Part shown: positions 25,368-35,329 of the stretch, piece after piece
Position numbering within the stretch: the first letter of the stretch is position 1
Layout: each line of letters begins with the position of its first letter
DNA from: JAPULR01 sp963665075
Lineage (GTDB): Bacteria > Chloroflexota > Dehalococcoidia > Lucifugimonadales > GCA-2712585
DNA: 64,000 nt
Assembly (NCBI GenBank): GCA_963665075.1
Contig: OY762063.1
Location: 186,001 to 250,000 of the forward strand
Direction of reading: 5' to 3'
Program-made: the position numbers and the translations under genes
Notes under the pieces: model-generated
Seen by the model: the letters and a program-made list of their open reading frames with translations, nothing else
Database searches by the model: none
What the model was told of the DNA's origin: nothing

Positions 25368-26446
25368 CCACCACTTCCCGCAGCGCCGCTACGAAGCCGT
25401 CGGTTTCCTGGGGAAGGCCGACGCTGACGCGGAGGCAGTCCTTCATTGCATCGTCGGCGTAGGCGCGAACGAAGACGCCCTTCCTCGCCAAGTCCTGGAA
25501 TATGCGCTCTCCCTGTCCATCGGGCAGTCGCATCATCATAAAGTTGGCCGCCGACGGGATGGGAGTCACGCCGGGAATCTTCGCAAGCTGGGCGAACATC
25601 CTCTCCCGTTCCTCGACGACGGGGCGGATGTAGCTCAGAAGCAGATCCTTGTCGTCAAGGGAAGCTATGAGGGCAAGCTCGGCGGCGCGGTTCATGTTGT
25701 AGGGGGGCTTGATGGTCATAATGAGGCGGGCCACCTCGGAGTTCATTGCGCCCAGGCCCACCCGCAGGCCCGCCAAACCGGCCCACTTGCTGAAGGTGCG
25801 CAGGACGATGAGATTGGGGTATTCGGCGAGCAGGGGCATGGCGGTCTCGCCGCAGTATTCGTAATAAGCCTCGTCGACCACCACCATGACGGGCAGTTCG
25901 AGAAGGCGACGGATGTCTTCCTCGCGGGCGAGGTTGCCCGTGGGGTTGTTGGGATGGGCGAGGAAGATTATCTTGGAGCGTTCGTCGAGGGCAAGTTCGA
26001 TGCTTTCCACGTCGAGGTTGAAGTTGTTGTCGCGGGGCACTTGGACGACCTCCGCGCCCACGAGATGGGTGGAGAAGCGGTACATGCCGAAGGTGGGCGT
26101 CGGCTCGATGATCTTGTCGCCCTTGCCGACGAAGAGCCGGATGATGAGGTCAATCAACTCGTCGCTGCCGTTGCCGCAGACGATGGTCTCCGGCGGCGTG
26201 CCGGTGTACTCAGCCAAGGCTTGCCGCAGGGCCGTCTGGTCGGGGTCGGGGTAGCGGTTGTACTGGTCGAAGGCGCCGAGGGCCTCCGCCACCTTGGGGG
26301 AAGGGCCGTAGGAGTTTTCGTTGCCGTTGAGCCGGATAATCTTGTCGGGGGGGATTCCCGCCTCCGACGCCATCGCCTCCAGAGAGCGGACGCCGTCGTA
26401 GCCCGCGGGCGCGCGCAGGTGGGGCAGGACAAGTTCCTTCACGTCC

Positions 26447-26454
<8 letters not shown>
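25360..26454 (-). CDS. hisC: Histidinol-phosphate aminotransferase
   Basis: PLP enzyme converting imidazole acetol phosphate to histidinol phosphate. The 364 residues contain LNGNENSYGPSP, CGNGSDELIDLIIRLF, LAHPNNPTGN, VVDEAYYEYCG and RTFSKWAGLAGLRVG with the Schiff-base lysine. GGAGGTCG precedes the ATG by about 8 bases. Overlaps hisD and hisB by 8 bases each, so it is translationally coupled on both sides. Confidence 0.97.
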
Positions 26455-27770
<1,316 letters not shown>

Positions 27771-27781
<11 letters not shown>

Positions 27782-28526
27782 CCAGGCGCTCCTTTATCTG
27801 ACGGGCGGACTCATCCACGGCCAACTCGCGGAAGTCGCGAATGCGGTTGCGGGGAAGTTGATTATAGACATGCTTGAGGTTGGCGGAAGGGTCGGCGATG
27901 AAGTCTTCCACCTCCGCTTCCACGTGGGGGCTGTCTTTGTACATGCGGCGGGCCAGGAAGTGGAGACGTTCCCACGAAAAGGGGCGGGCGCAGAATTGGG
28001 CCACCCACGCCTGCCACGCGCCGAGGGTTTCGTCGTCTATGAAGCCGACGCGAACGTAGCGGTCGGAGTCGTGGAGGCGTTCGATTATCGCGTCCATGCC
28101 GGGGGCTTCGCGGCGAGCGTTTTGGTCCATGTCGAGCTGCACGGCCCTGTCGTAGACGTTGGCCTTCATCGGGTCGGAAAACACATCGCGGTTGCCGAAA
28201 TAGGGACGGTAGACCTGGGTTATCCACGTCTCGTCAGTCACAAGATGGCTGAGATAGCCCGCGATGAAGGCGCGAGTGGCGGGACTCTTGCGGGCGGCTT
28301 CCGTCAGGTGGGGATTAGCGGTAAAAAGACCCTCCGCGCCCACGCCGACCTTCTCCACCGACAGTGGCGCGAAGTGGGTGTGGGAGCGCTTCCACTTGGT
28401 CCGCGCCCGAATGTCCGGCGTGGTTGACCCAAGCAGGAAGCTGCCCAGGTTGGCTTGGATTGACGCGTCGTCGAGGGCGTCCAGCGTCTCCAGGGCGAAG
28501 CTGAAATGGGTGGGCAGGTTCGGCAT
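27771..28526 (-). CDS. Zinc-dependent phospholipase C-like protein within the his operon
   Basis: A 251-residue protein resembling the zinc-dependent phospholipase C/S1-P1 nuclease-like family. Likely metal ligands appear in order: MPNLPTHFSFA (His7), GSTTPDIRA (Asp), SHTHFAP (His) and the helix GYLSHLVTDETW (HxxxD). There is no signal peptide, so it is probably cytoplasmic, unlike secreted phospholipases. It is separated from hisG by one base and overlaps hisD by 11 bases, so it is made as part of the histidine operon. A phosphatase role in the pathway (for example the missing histidinol-phosphatase step) is an attractive but unproven idea. Confidence 0.75.
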
Positions 28527-28527
28527 T

Positions 28528-29541
28528 CTAGTCCGTCAGCCGCGATAGCAGATTATCGTAGGTCAAGCAGCGCTCCTTGAACATATAGCCCACTCCCGAG
28601 GTGGAAATATCGGCGGCGCCGGCGCTTCGCAGGTGGTCGATCATCTCCAGGAGGTTGTCCTGCTCGACCACCACGTTGACGGTGTACCAGCCTTCGCCGC
28701 CTACATTATACATCTTGGAGACGGTGGGGCCACGAAGCCCGGCGAGATGGGGCTGGGCCAGAACGCGGGCGGCGATTTCCTCGGCGGATTCGGCCCTGAT
28801 GTTGGCGGAAAGCCGGTAGTGGGAGCGGGCCTGAAGGTAGCCTTCCAGCATCTCCAGGATGCGGCGGAGTTCGCTAAGGGCGTGGGGATTATTGCCGATG
28901 GTTGCCTTGTTGCCGATGAGACAGGCCTGGGATACGAGGATGCTTCCGTCCTCCAAAGGACGCAGACGATTCTCCTTGAGGGTTTCGCCGGTGGAAGTCA
29001 GGTCGGCGATAACGTCGGCGAAGTTAGCGGCGGGGGCGGCCTCGATGGTGCCGCCCGCGAGCACCAGGGTGAAATAATTGATGCCGTTGTCCAGCAGGAA
29101 GCGTTGAACCAGGTTGGGGTACTTGGTGGCGATGCGGAGACGACGTCCGTTGCGTCGGAAATCCAGGGCCAGATCGGCGAGGTCGCTGAGGGTGGTAACG
29201 TCTAGCCAGGCGCTGGGGACGGCCAACACAAGCTCGCAGTGTCCGAAGCCCAGGTCGGGGATGATGACGATGCCGCTGCCCGTCTCGCGCCTTCCTTCCA
29301 GGAAGCGGTCCAGGCCGGTGATGCCGACGTCGGCGCTGCCATCCTCCACCTTGGAAGTGACGTCGCCGGTGCGTTGGAAAAGGACGGTGGTTGAGGCGAG
29401 GCTGGGGATGACGCCGGTGTACTTGCGGGCACTGTGGCGGCGGACGTTGAGGTTGCAGGCGCCAAGGAAGTCGAGGGTAGCATTGTAGAGCGCGCCGTCG
29501 CTGGGGAGGACGAAGCGGAGGCCGTTGCTGGAGGGTGTCAA
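28528..29541 (-). CDS. hisG: ATP phosphoribosyltransferase, long form
   Basis: First enzyme of histidine synthesis. The 337 residues include the periplasmic-binding-like catalytic core (LRFVLPSDGALYNATLDFL, DVGITGLDRF, RIATKYPNLVQRFL, ADVIADLTSTGETLKENRLRPLE). About 100 further residues follow, resembling the regulatory HisG_C domain (PTVSKMY, YTVNVVVEQDNLLEMIDHLRSAGAADI). Long-form HisG normally works alone with feedback by histidine, yet a HisZ-like gene lies immediately upstream. Starts at TTG overlapping the hisZ stop (TTGA, 29538-29541). Confidence 0.95.
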   Translation of the reverse strand: MTPSSNGLRFVLPSDGALYNATLDFLGACNLNVRRHSARKYTGVIPSLASTTVLFQRTGDVTSKVEDGSADVGITGLDRFLEGRRETGSGIVIIPDLGFGHCELVLAVPSAWLDVTTLSDLADLALDFRRNGRRLRIATKYPNLVQRFLLDNGINYFTLVLAGGTIEAAPAANFADVIADLTSTGETLKENRLRPLEDGSILVSQACLIGNKATIGNNPHALSELRRILEMLEGYLQARSHYRLSANIRAESAEEIAARVLAQPHLAGLRGPTVSKMYNVGGEGWYTVNVVVEQDNLLEMIDHLRSAGAADISTSGVGYMFKERCLTYDNLLSRLTD

Positions 29542-30737
29542 CGAGACGCTCCTTCCTGTTTCCGAAATAGGAGCCGGTCGAGGTCGTAGGCGAAGCCGAG
29601 GGCGGGGACGTCTTTGGGGCTGCCCATGTTGCGGGCGAGGCCGTCGTAGCGGCCGCCGCCGCCGAGGGAAACGCCGTCGCCGCCGTCCATAAGCTCAAAT
29701 ACGATGCCGGTGTAGTAGGCGATGCCGCGGGCCATGCCCAGGTCTACGGTGACTGTCGCGTCGCCGAGGTCGGCGTCTTCGAGAAGGGCTACGACGCGGG
29801 TTAGCGGCTCAAGGGCTTGGCAGTCAAGGTTTTCGGATCGGAGCAGGCGCTGCGCGGAAGCCAAAGCCGCGTCCGGCGGGCCTTGGATTGAGGCCAGCCT
29901 GGATGCCACGGAGAGGGCCTGCCGCATCTTGCTCTGCTCGCCCGCGCCACGGGCCTTGCGCAGCAGACGCTCCGCCACTTCCTCGGCGGTGCGCTGTCCA
30001 AGGGAGGCGGAATCTTCCCGTTCAATCATGGTTGCAATGATGCTGCGCGCTTCCTCTTCCTTCAAGCCGACGAGTTGGGCCATGACGCCGTTTCGCTCTT
30101 GTCCGTCTGCCATCAGGCGAAACTTTGCGGCGCGATTGGTTACGTCTCGCAAGCCGTCGTCGCCCGCGCTCAATCTACTCACGTTGTCCAGCAGGAAGAC
30201 GCGGGCGCGTTCGAAAAGGGACAACCGGAGGGCTAGCCGGTTGTAGACGCCAAGGTCGCCGAGGACGAGCTTCAGATTTTCGACGCCAAGGGTTGCGAGG
30301 CCCTGGCAGGCGATGGTGAGGGCTTCGGCGTCGGCCTGGGGGTCGGCGGAGCCGATGAGTTCGACGCCGGCCTGGTGGAACTGACGATATTCGTCGCCGT
30401 CGCGGCGGTAGCGAAAGACGGGGCCGGCGTACTGGACGCGGATGGGTAGATTGTCCAGGCGATTCTCTTCCAGGCACCGGCGGAGGATGGAGGAGGTGAA
30501 TTCGGGCCGGAGGCTGACGGGATTGCCGCCGGGGTCTACGAAGGAGTAGATCTGGGAGGCCATTTCTCCGCCGCCCTTCCGCAGGAACATCTCCGTTGGT
30601 TCAAGGTATGGGGTATCGATGGCGTCGTAGCCGTTTGTGGAGAACAGGTCGGACAGGACGCCGTAGGCGCGGGTCAGGGCGCGCCATTGGGCTTGTTCCA
30701 AGTCGCGGAAGCCGGGGAGTTTTCTTAGATTTTCCAT
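29538..30737 (-). CDS. hisZ: HisZ-like ATP phosphoribosyltransferase regulatory subunit (HisRS paralogue)
   Basis: A 399-residue class II aminoacyl-tRNA-synthetase-like protein without an anticodon-binding domain. Motif 2-like FRYRRDGDEYRQFHQAGVELIG is present. The HisRS motif RGLDYYT is altered to RGIAYYTG, losing the aspartate, and the segment after LRPE reads FTSSILR. These changes and the location next to hisG point to HisZ rather than a true histidyl-tRNA synthetase. The ATG at 30737 lacks a Shine-Dalgarno sequence and lies only a few bases from a predicted transcription start. The reading frame extends further upstream but without family similarity. Confidence 0.85.
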   Translation of the reverse strand: MENLRKLPGFRDLEQAQWRALTRAYGVLSDLFSTNGYDAIDTPYLEPTEMFLRKGGGEMASQIYSFVDPGGNPVSLRPEFTSSILRRCLEENRLDNLPIRVQYAGPVFRYRRDGDEYRQFHQAGVELIGSADPQADAEALTIACQGLATLGVENLKLVLGDLGVYNRLALRLSLFERARVFLLDNVSRLSAGDDGLRDVTNRAAKFRLMADGQERNGVMAQLVGLKEEEARSIIATMIEREDSASLGQRTAEEVAERLLRKARGAGEQSKMRQALSVASRLASIQGPPDAALASAQRLLRSENLDCQALEPLTRVVALLEDADLGDATVTVDLGMARGIAYYTGIVFELMDGGDGVSLGGGGRYDGLARNMGSPKDVPALGFAYDLDRLLFRKQEGASR

Positions 30738-30750
30738 GATTGAGAGGGAT

Positions 30751-30778
30751 TGTATACCAGGGGTTTCAGTAGCTTCAA
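30751..30778 (-). promoter_or_regulatory. Predicted promoter of the his operon
   Basis: On the minus strand, TTGAAG (30773-30778) and TATACA (30751-30756) are spaced by 16 bases. The start would fall near 30744, leaving only about 6 bases before the hisZ ATG, consistent with the absent ribosome-binding site. Confidence 0.45.
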
Positions 30779-30804
30779 GGGAGGGGAATGGTTGGTTGGG
30801 GGGC

Positions 30805-30985
30805 ATCGACCCTTCGACAAGCTCAGGGTGAACGGGGAATCACCCCCATCCTAGCCTTCCCCCATCAAGGGGGAAGGGATAAGAGGGGATGGATTCCCGC
30901 CTGCGCGGGAATGACCCACATATCCAACCCAAGTGACTCGAGCCGCAGATGGATTCCCGCCTGCGCGGGAATGACGGTGGGGCAG
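30805..30985. repeat. Families C, B and A upstream of the his operon
   Basis: The 308-base gap between hisZ and the SDR gene holds a family C element (ending AGGGTGAACGG, a one-base variant), a family B element (about 30840-30885) and two family A palindromes (about 30892 and 30952). No gene is seen. Confidence 0.85.
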
Positions 30986-31045
30986 ATGGGGAGGGTGCCC
31001 ACAAGGGACGTTCCTACCAAAAGGTTTAGTATGAGGGGTGTGGGG

Positions 31046-31798
31046 TTAGGGGTGGGCGAGGAGGCCTCCGTCGAGGTATACGGGCTGGCCGGTGGTGAAG
31101 TTGCAGGCGTCGGAGGCCATGTAGACCACCAAGGGGGCGATCTCCTCGGCGAGGCCGCGCCGCTTGAGGGGGATGTAGCGTTGGAGTGAGCCGTCATCGT
31201 CGGATTGACCATCGTCTTCCAGCCAGCCGATGCCGACGGCGTTGACGCGGACGTCCTTGCGCGCCCATTCCAACCCCAAGCCGCGGGTCAGTTGGAGGAC
31301 GGCGCCCTGGGTGGCGCAGAAGGCGGTGGAATTCCACAGGCCCCGTTCGGCCAGGCCGCTGATTATGTTGACTATTCGCCCGCCGCCGTTGTTCGTCATC
31401 TCGCGTCCGACGCGATTGGAGAGGAGGTAGGCGGCGCCGACGTTGCGTCGCATCATCTCGTCCCACTCCTCCAGCGTCACCTGGTCGAAGGGCTTGCCGA
31501 AGGAGGTGCGGGCGTTATTGACCAGGATGTCCACTTTGCCCCAGATCGGGAGGAAGGCCTCCAGGGCGCGTTCTACGGAGGTGGGGTCCGAGGGTTCGCC
31601 GAACAGCCCAAGGGACTGACCGCCTAGCGACGCGACTTCCATCATCGCGCCTTCGACGACGGGTTGGTGGGGGCCGAGGATGAAGACCTTGGCACCGGCC
31701 TCGGCCAGGGCGCGGGCGATGGTTGGGGTGAGGCCGTCTCCTTCGCCTGCCAGGAAGGCGACTTTGCCATCCAATCGGTATTCAGCGTTGACGGGCAT
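31046..31798 (-). CDS. Degenerate short-chain dehydrogenase/reductase (pseudo-SDR)
   Basis: A 250-residue SDR-fold protein that has lost key residues. The cofactor loop TGxxxGxG reads AGEGDGLT (residues 17-24), with Thr to Ala and the last Gly to Thr. The catalytic YxxxK reads FCATQ (Phe160, Gln164). NNAR (94-97), Asn119 and Ser147 are kept, and the fold and C-terminus (TGQPVYLDGG) are intact, so this is not a decaying pseudogene. GAGGAGG precedes the ATG at 31798. It begins 2 bases after the stop of an intact SDR, suggesting that the two make a mixed oligomer in which this subunit is structural or regulatory. Confidence 0.88.
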   Translation of the reverse strand: MPVNAEYRLDGKVAFLAGEGDGLTPTIARALAEAGAKVFILGPHQPVVEGAMMEVASLGGQSLGLFGEPSDPTSVERALEAFLPIWGKVDILVNNARTSFGKPFDQVTLEEWDEMMRRNVGAAYLLSNRVGREMTNNGGGRIVNIISGLAERGLWNSTAFCATQGAVLQLTRGLGLEWARKDVRVNAVGIGWLEDDGQSDDDGSLQRYIPLKRRGLAEEIAPLVVYMASDACNFTTGQPVYLDGGLLAHP

Positions 31799-31800
31799 TG

Positions 31801-32616
31801 CTACCTCCTCGAAAGGTCTTGCAGGGGAATGGACGGGGCGTATCCGGTGGGAGCGAATCCCCCGGCCAGACCGCCGCTGTCGATGGTTATGTGCTCGCCG
31901 TTCATGTAGTCGGACGCCGCCGACGCAAGGAAGACGGCGATGGGGCCGATGTCGGCGGGGTCGGGAAATGCGCCGACGGGAACGCGGTCGGCGAAGCGTG
32001 GCAGATTGCCGCCAAAGGAGTCCGTGCCGCGGGTGGGAATGAAGCCGGGGCAGATGGCGTTGGCAGTGACGCCGTGGGGGCCGAGGCTGAGGGCGAGGGT
32101 GCGGGTGAGCTGAATCATGCCGCCCTTGCCGGAGGTGTAGGTGTACATGTTCCTGCCGCCGCGGAGGCCGTAGCCGGAGGATATGTTGATGATTTTGCCG
32201 CTGCCCTGGGAGACCATCGGGCGGGCGACGGCGCGGGAGCAGTAGAAGGCGCTGGTGAGGTTGGCGTCGATGCCTTCGCGCCATTCGTCGTCGGTCATGT
32301 CCCAGATGGGAGTGCGCGGGGCGCCAAGCTGGGCGGCGTTGTTGATGAGCACGTCCACGCGTCCGAATTCGTCAAGGCACTTTCGTACCATGCCGTTGAC
32401 CTGGTCGGAGCGGGTGACGTCGGTCTTGATGGCGAGGGCGCGGCGACCCATTTCGCGGACTTCCGCCGCCGTTTCTTCGATGGGGCCGGGTCGTCGGGCC
32501 GCGACGACGACGTGGGAGCCTGCGCGGGCGATGGCGCGAACCATTGCGCGGCCCAGGCCGGTGCCGCCGCCGGTGACGATGGTTACTTTGCCGTCCATTG
32601 AATATCTATCGAGCAT
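31801..32616 (-). CDS. Short-chain dehydrogenase/reductase, catalytically intact
   Basis: A 271-residue classical SDR. The cofactor motif TGGGTGLG (15-22), NNAA (92-95), Asn119, Ser147 and Tyr160-x-x-x-Lys164 are all in place. An Asp in the TDVTRS segment is usual for the family. The length is about 20 residues above the classical 250 because of a C-terminal tail (GFAPTGYAPSIPLQDLSRR). AGGAGG lies 5 bases before the ATG. The substrate cannot be read from sequence. The downstream partner aligns with it but lacks Tyr and Lys at positions 160 and 164. Confidence 0.9.
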   Translation of the reverse strand: MLDRYSMDGKVTIVTGGGTGLGRAMVRAIARAGSHVVVAARRPGPIEETAAEVREMGRRALAIKTDVTRSDQVNGMVRKCLDEFGRVDVLINNAAQLGAPRTPIWDMTDDEWREGIDANLTSAFYCSRAVARPMVSQGSGKIINISSGYGLRGGRNMYTYTSGKGGMIQLTRTLALSLGPHGVTANAICPGFIPTRGTDSFGGNLPRFADRVPVGAFPDPADIGPIAVFLASAASDYMNGEHITIDSGGLAGGFAPTGYAPSIPLQDLSRR

Positions 32617-33559
32617 TTATCCTCCTGGGGGTGCGGGTATTGGATTCCCGCCTTCGCGGGAATGACGTAGAGGGGGGCGTGAATGACGAGGGCGAAGAAT
32701 CACCCCCATCCCAACCTTCCGCCATCGAGGGGGAAGGGTTTTTAGGTTGGAAGTTGCGCCGAGGGGCTTTCAGGGTTACTTCTCCGGCGGATAGGGTGAG
32801 CAACCGGCCGTTATATCGTCGGAGCAGGAGGTGGCCTTGGTCGTCTACGTCTTCCGCCATGCCGGACACCATCTCCTCGCCCCACCGCACCTGGACGCGC
32901 TTGCCGATGGTTTCCAGGTAGCGGCGCCACTTGGGGACGGGGGACTGACCGTTTCTGAGGGCCACGTAGAGTTCGTCCAGTTCGTGGAGGAGGCGAAGAA
33001 GCAGCGCGCTCACGTCGGCGTCCTTGCCCGTTTCGATGCGGAGACTTGTAGCCGTTTCCGCAATTTCCGGCGTGTCGTTTGGGTCCAGGTTGACGTTGAG
33101 GCCGATGCCTACGATGGAGTGGCGCACCTTTCGGCCCTGTAGGGAGTTTTCGACGAGGAGGCCGCAGATCTTCCGACCACAAACGAGCACGTCGTTGGGC
33201 CACTTGATTGCCGGGTCGAGGGTAGTCTCCTGCTCGATGGCGCGGGCGACGGCGAGGCCGGCGAGGACGCTGACGTAGGGCAGGGTTTCCAGGGTGGGAC
33301 GGAGGACGACGGATAGGATGAGGTTGCCCGCGGGGGAAACCCAGGCGCGGCGAAAGCGTCCGCGTCCCGCGGTCTGGCTGTCGCAGAGAACCACGGTGCC
33401 GTCGGGAGCGCCCCGTTCGGCTTCCTCGGCGGCTCTGTTCATAGTGGAATCCAGCTGCTTGAAGTGGAGAATGCGGCTTCCGACAATCTGGGTGTAGAGG
33501 CCCTTCTTGAGGGTCTGGGGCACCAGGTTGAAGGTGGACTTTTGCGCGGTTGAAATCAT
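32606..33559 (-). CDS. birA: Biotin-[acetyl-CoA-carboxylase] ligase with repeat-derived C-terminal tail
   Basis: Attaches biotin to the biotin carboxyl carrier protein. The catalytic core shows LDSTMNRAAEEA, the biotinyl-AMP loop SQTAGRGRFRRAWVSPAGNL, KWPNDVLVCGRKICGLLVEN and IVGIGLNVN. There is no N-terminal helix-turn-helix, so it is a monofunctional enzyme, not a repressor. The C-terminal SH3-like domain ends about residue 270. The last 40-45 residues (from about PKNPSPS to the end, including FPRRRES) are encoded by family B and family A repeats. This tail also overlaps the start of the next gene (SDR, 32616) by 11 bases. Confidence 0.95.
   Translation of the reverse strand: MISTAQKSTFNLVPQTLKKGLYTQIVGSRILHFKQLDSTMNRAAEEAERGAPDGTVVLCDSQTAGRGRFRRAWVSPAGNLILSVVLRPTLETLPYVSVLAGLAVARAIEQETTLDPAIKWPNDVLVCGRKICGLLVENSLQGRKVRHSIVGIGLNVNLDPNDTPEIAETATSLRIETGKDADVSALLLRLLHELDELYVALRNGQSPVPKWRRYLETIGKRVQVRWGEEMVSGMAEDVDDQGHLLLRRYNGRLLTLSAGEVTLKAPRRNFQPKNPSPSMAEGWDGGDSSPSSFTPPSTSFPRRRESNTRTPRRINAR
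32638..32745. repeat. Families A and B inside the 3' end of birA
   Basis: A family A palindrome at about 32643-32662 and a family B element (CACCCCCATCCC, arms CTTCCGCC / GGGGGAAG) at about 32701-32745 lie within the birA reading frame, where they are translated as the protein tail. Confidence 0.85.
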
Positions 33560-33575
33560 GCCGTGGGCGCTTCTC

Positions 33576-33935
33576 TTACCCTTCCAGAGGGATGGTGACG
33601 GACAGGCGGGTCTCCGAGCCGATGACGCGGGTGACGTGTCCGCCGCCGGTGAGGTCGTCGGCTAGAAGAACGTCGCCGGGGCCGAAGTGGCGAATTTCGC
33701 CGTTGCCCGTTTCGATTTCCGCCTTGCCCCTGAGGGTGATGACGTACTGGCGGCGCGGCGCGGTGTGCCAGTCCTGAATTAGTCCGACGGGCTGGCTGCG
33801 GAAGGTTATGGAGGTTGCGTTCTGGGTGAAGGCCATCGCGCCGGGTTCGGCGGGGTTGGAGGGTTGGAAGGGCGTGGACATCTCCTCGAATTTAGAACGG
33901 CCCTGTTCGTCGGCGTAGATTCTGATGAAAGCCAT
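33576..33935 (-). CDS. Cupin-domain protein
   Basis: A 119-residue single-domain beta-barrel protein. Cupin-like features are QDWHTAPRRQYVITLRGKAEIETGNGEIRHFGPGDVLLADDLTGGGHVTRVIG, with a PGDVLLADD turn and a histidine in GGGHVTRV. Metal-ligand histidines are partly conserved (His in DWHTAP). Start at 33935 is supported by AGGAGG 5 bases upstream. Separated from birA by 16 bases. Function unknown; small cupins of this type often bind or oxidise small molecules. Confidence 0.8.
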   Translation of the reverse strand: MAFIRIYADEQGRSKFEEMSTPFQPSNPAEPGAMAFTQNATSITFRSQPVGLIQDWHTAPRRQYVITLRGKAEIETGNGEIRHFGPGDVLLADDLTGGGHVTRVIGSETRLSVTIPLEG

Positions 33936-34088
33936 TTTTCCTCCTGTGTTCGAGCGCGACGCAATCATGCTATCAGGTTTGCGCGGGGGAATAAAGGCGT
34001 GCGGTTGCCGCGCAGGGGCGCAGTCTATAGAATGTTGATTGTTGAGAGATTGCTTGGAGATGCCAGATCAGGGGAGTTTGGAGTTGCC

Positions 34089-34679
34089 GTGATTACGAAG
34101 ACGAAAGCGCCAAGAAAGGTTTCCGCGCCGCCGCGCCGCCGGTTTGACGTTTTTGAATATCACGCAATGGGCCGGGCGCTCATACTTCCCGAAGATGCCA
34201 GCGTAGAGCTTCTGGACGGGGACGTTATTCAGATGCCCCGAGTCAGCAGTTGGCATGCCGCCGTTGTTACTCAACTTATGTACAAATTTCTCCTTCCGCT
34301 ACAGGATAAGGTCATTGTAAGCGTACGCAATCCGGTGCGGCTGGACCATTACAACGAAGTCCAGCCCGACGTTAAGCTGATGAAGCGGCGGGAGGACTTT
34401 TACGTAAGAAAGCTTCCTGAGCCGGATGACGTTATACTTCTCGTAGAAGTTTCCGACAATACTCTTGAATACGACCGTGGCGTTAAGCTTTCCGCGTACG
34501 CACGGGCGGGGATACGCGAGGCGTGGATTGTTTCCCGTCCGGATAGGCGATTCGAGATTTATTCCGCACCAGAAGGGGATAAATTCTCTAGAGTACGTCA
34601 TATCGGTCCGGGCGGAAGGATTGCGCCCAAGGCGTTCCCGGATGTGGTTCTGGAAGTTGGGAAAGTTGTGGGGGAGTAG
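34089..34679 (+). CDS. Uma2-family putative endonuclease, first of a tandem pair
   Basis: A 196-residue member of the Uma2 family (restriction-endonuclease-like fold). Motifs: FDVFEYHAMGRALILPEDASVELLDGDVIQM, QPDVKLMKR and ILLVEVSDNTLEYDRGVKLSAYARAGIREAWIV, with the probable active-site Asp, Glu and Lys. Starts at GTG (34089) after a GGAG. The next gene is a diverged copy sharing the same first residues (MITKTKAP) and the same end (VVLEVGKVVGE). Uma2 proteins are common in multicellular cyanobacteria and Chloroflexota; their role is not settled. Confidence 0.85.
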   Translation: MITKTKAPRKVSAPPRRRFDVFEYHAMGRALILPEDASVELLDGDVIQMPRVSSWHAAVVTQLMYKFLLPLQDKVIVSVRNPVRLDHYNEVQPDVKLMKRREDFYVRKLPEPDDVILLVEVSDNTLEYDRGVKLSAYARAGIREAWIVSRPDRRFEIYSAPEGDKFSRVRHIGPGGRIAPKAFPDVVLEVGKVVGE

Positions 34680-34739
34680 GGTAGAGGGCTTTAGGATGTT
34701 CAGCATGGAGACGTTATCCCAAGGGAGGAGGGAGTTGCC

Positions 34740-35327
34740 GTGATTACGAAGACGAAAGCGCCAACTAAGGTTTCCGCGCCGACGCGTCGCCGGTTTACCG
34801 TCAAGGAATACTACGCGATGGCTGAGGCGGGAATCCTGACTGAAGACGACCGGGTAGAATTGCTGGATGGAGACATTATTGCTATGCCGCCTAGTGGAAT
34901 ATGGCACGCGGGCCGTGTTAACCGATTTATCCGAATTCTTGCACCGCTGCTGGAGCGGTCTGTGGTGAGCATCCAGAACCCGATACGTCTAAACGACGTA
35001 AGCATGCCCGAACCGGATGCCATGCTGCTGAAGCTGCGAGAAGACGATTATACGGGAAAGATGCCCGTCCCGGATGACGTTCTGCTTCTCATCGAAGTCT
35101 CGGACACTACCGTTGGGTATGACCGAGGTGCAAAGCTCTCCGCTTACGCCCGCGCGGGTATACCGGAGGTGTGGCTCGTCGTGCGGAAGGAGCGTCGGAT
35201 TGAGGCGTATACGGAGCCTTCGGAGGGAGGGTACGCCAACGTGCGGCGCGTTGGGGCGGGCGGAAGCATCTCGCCGGGGGCGTTCCCTGACGTGGTTCTG
35301 GAAGTGGGGAAGGTTGTTGGGGAGTAG
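34740..35327 (+). CDS. Uma2-family putative endonuclease, second of a tandem pair
   Basis: A 195-residue paralogue of the preceding gene, 60 bases downstream, starting at GTG with AGGAGGGAG before it. Core: FTVKEYYAMAEAGILTEDDRVELLDGDIIAM, EPDAMLLKLREDDY, and LLIEVSDTTVGYDRGAKLSAYARAGIPEVWLV. The two copies agree at both ends and in the catalytic motif but differ widely in the middle, so the duplication is old or the middle has been recombined. Confidence 0.85.
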   Translation: MITKTKAPTKVSAPTRRRFTVKEYYAMAEAGILTEDDRVELLDGDIIAMPPSGIWHAGRVNRFIRILAPLLERSVVSIQNPIRLNDVSMPEPDAMLLKLREDDYTGKMPVPDDVLLLIEVSDTTVGYDRGAKLSAYARAGIPEVWLVVRKERRIEAYTEPSEGGYANVRRVGAGGSISPGAFPDVVLEVGKVVGE

Positions 35328-35329
35328 AT

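Noticed and set aside
29538..30737. Histidyl-tRNA synthetase (hisS)
   Set aside because: The anticodon-binding domain is missing and the RGLDYY motif is changed to RGIAYY; location beside hisG fits HisZ.
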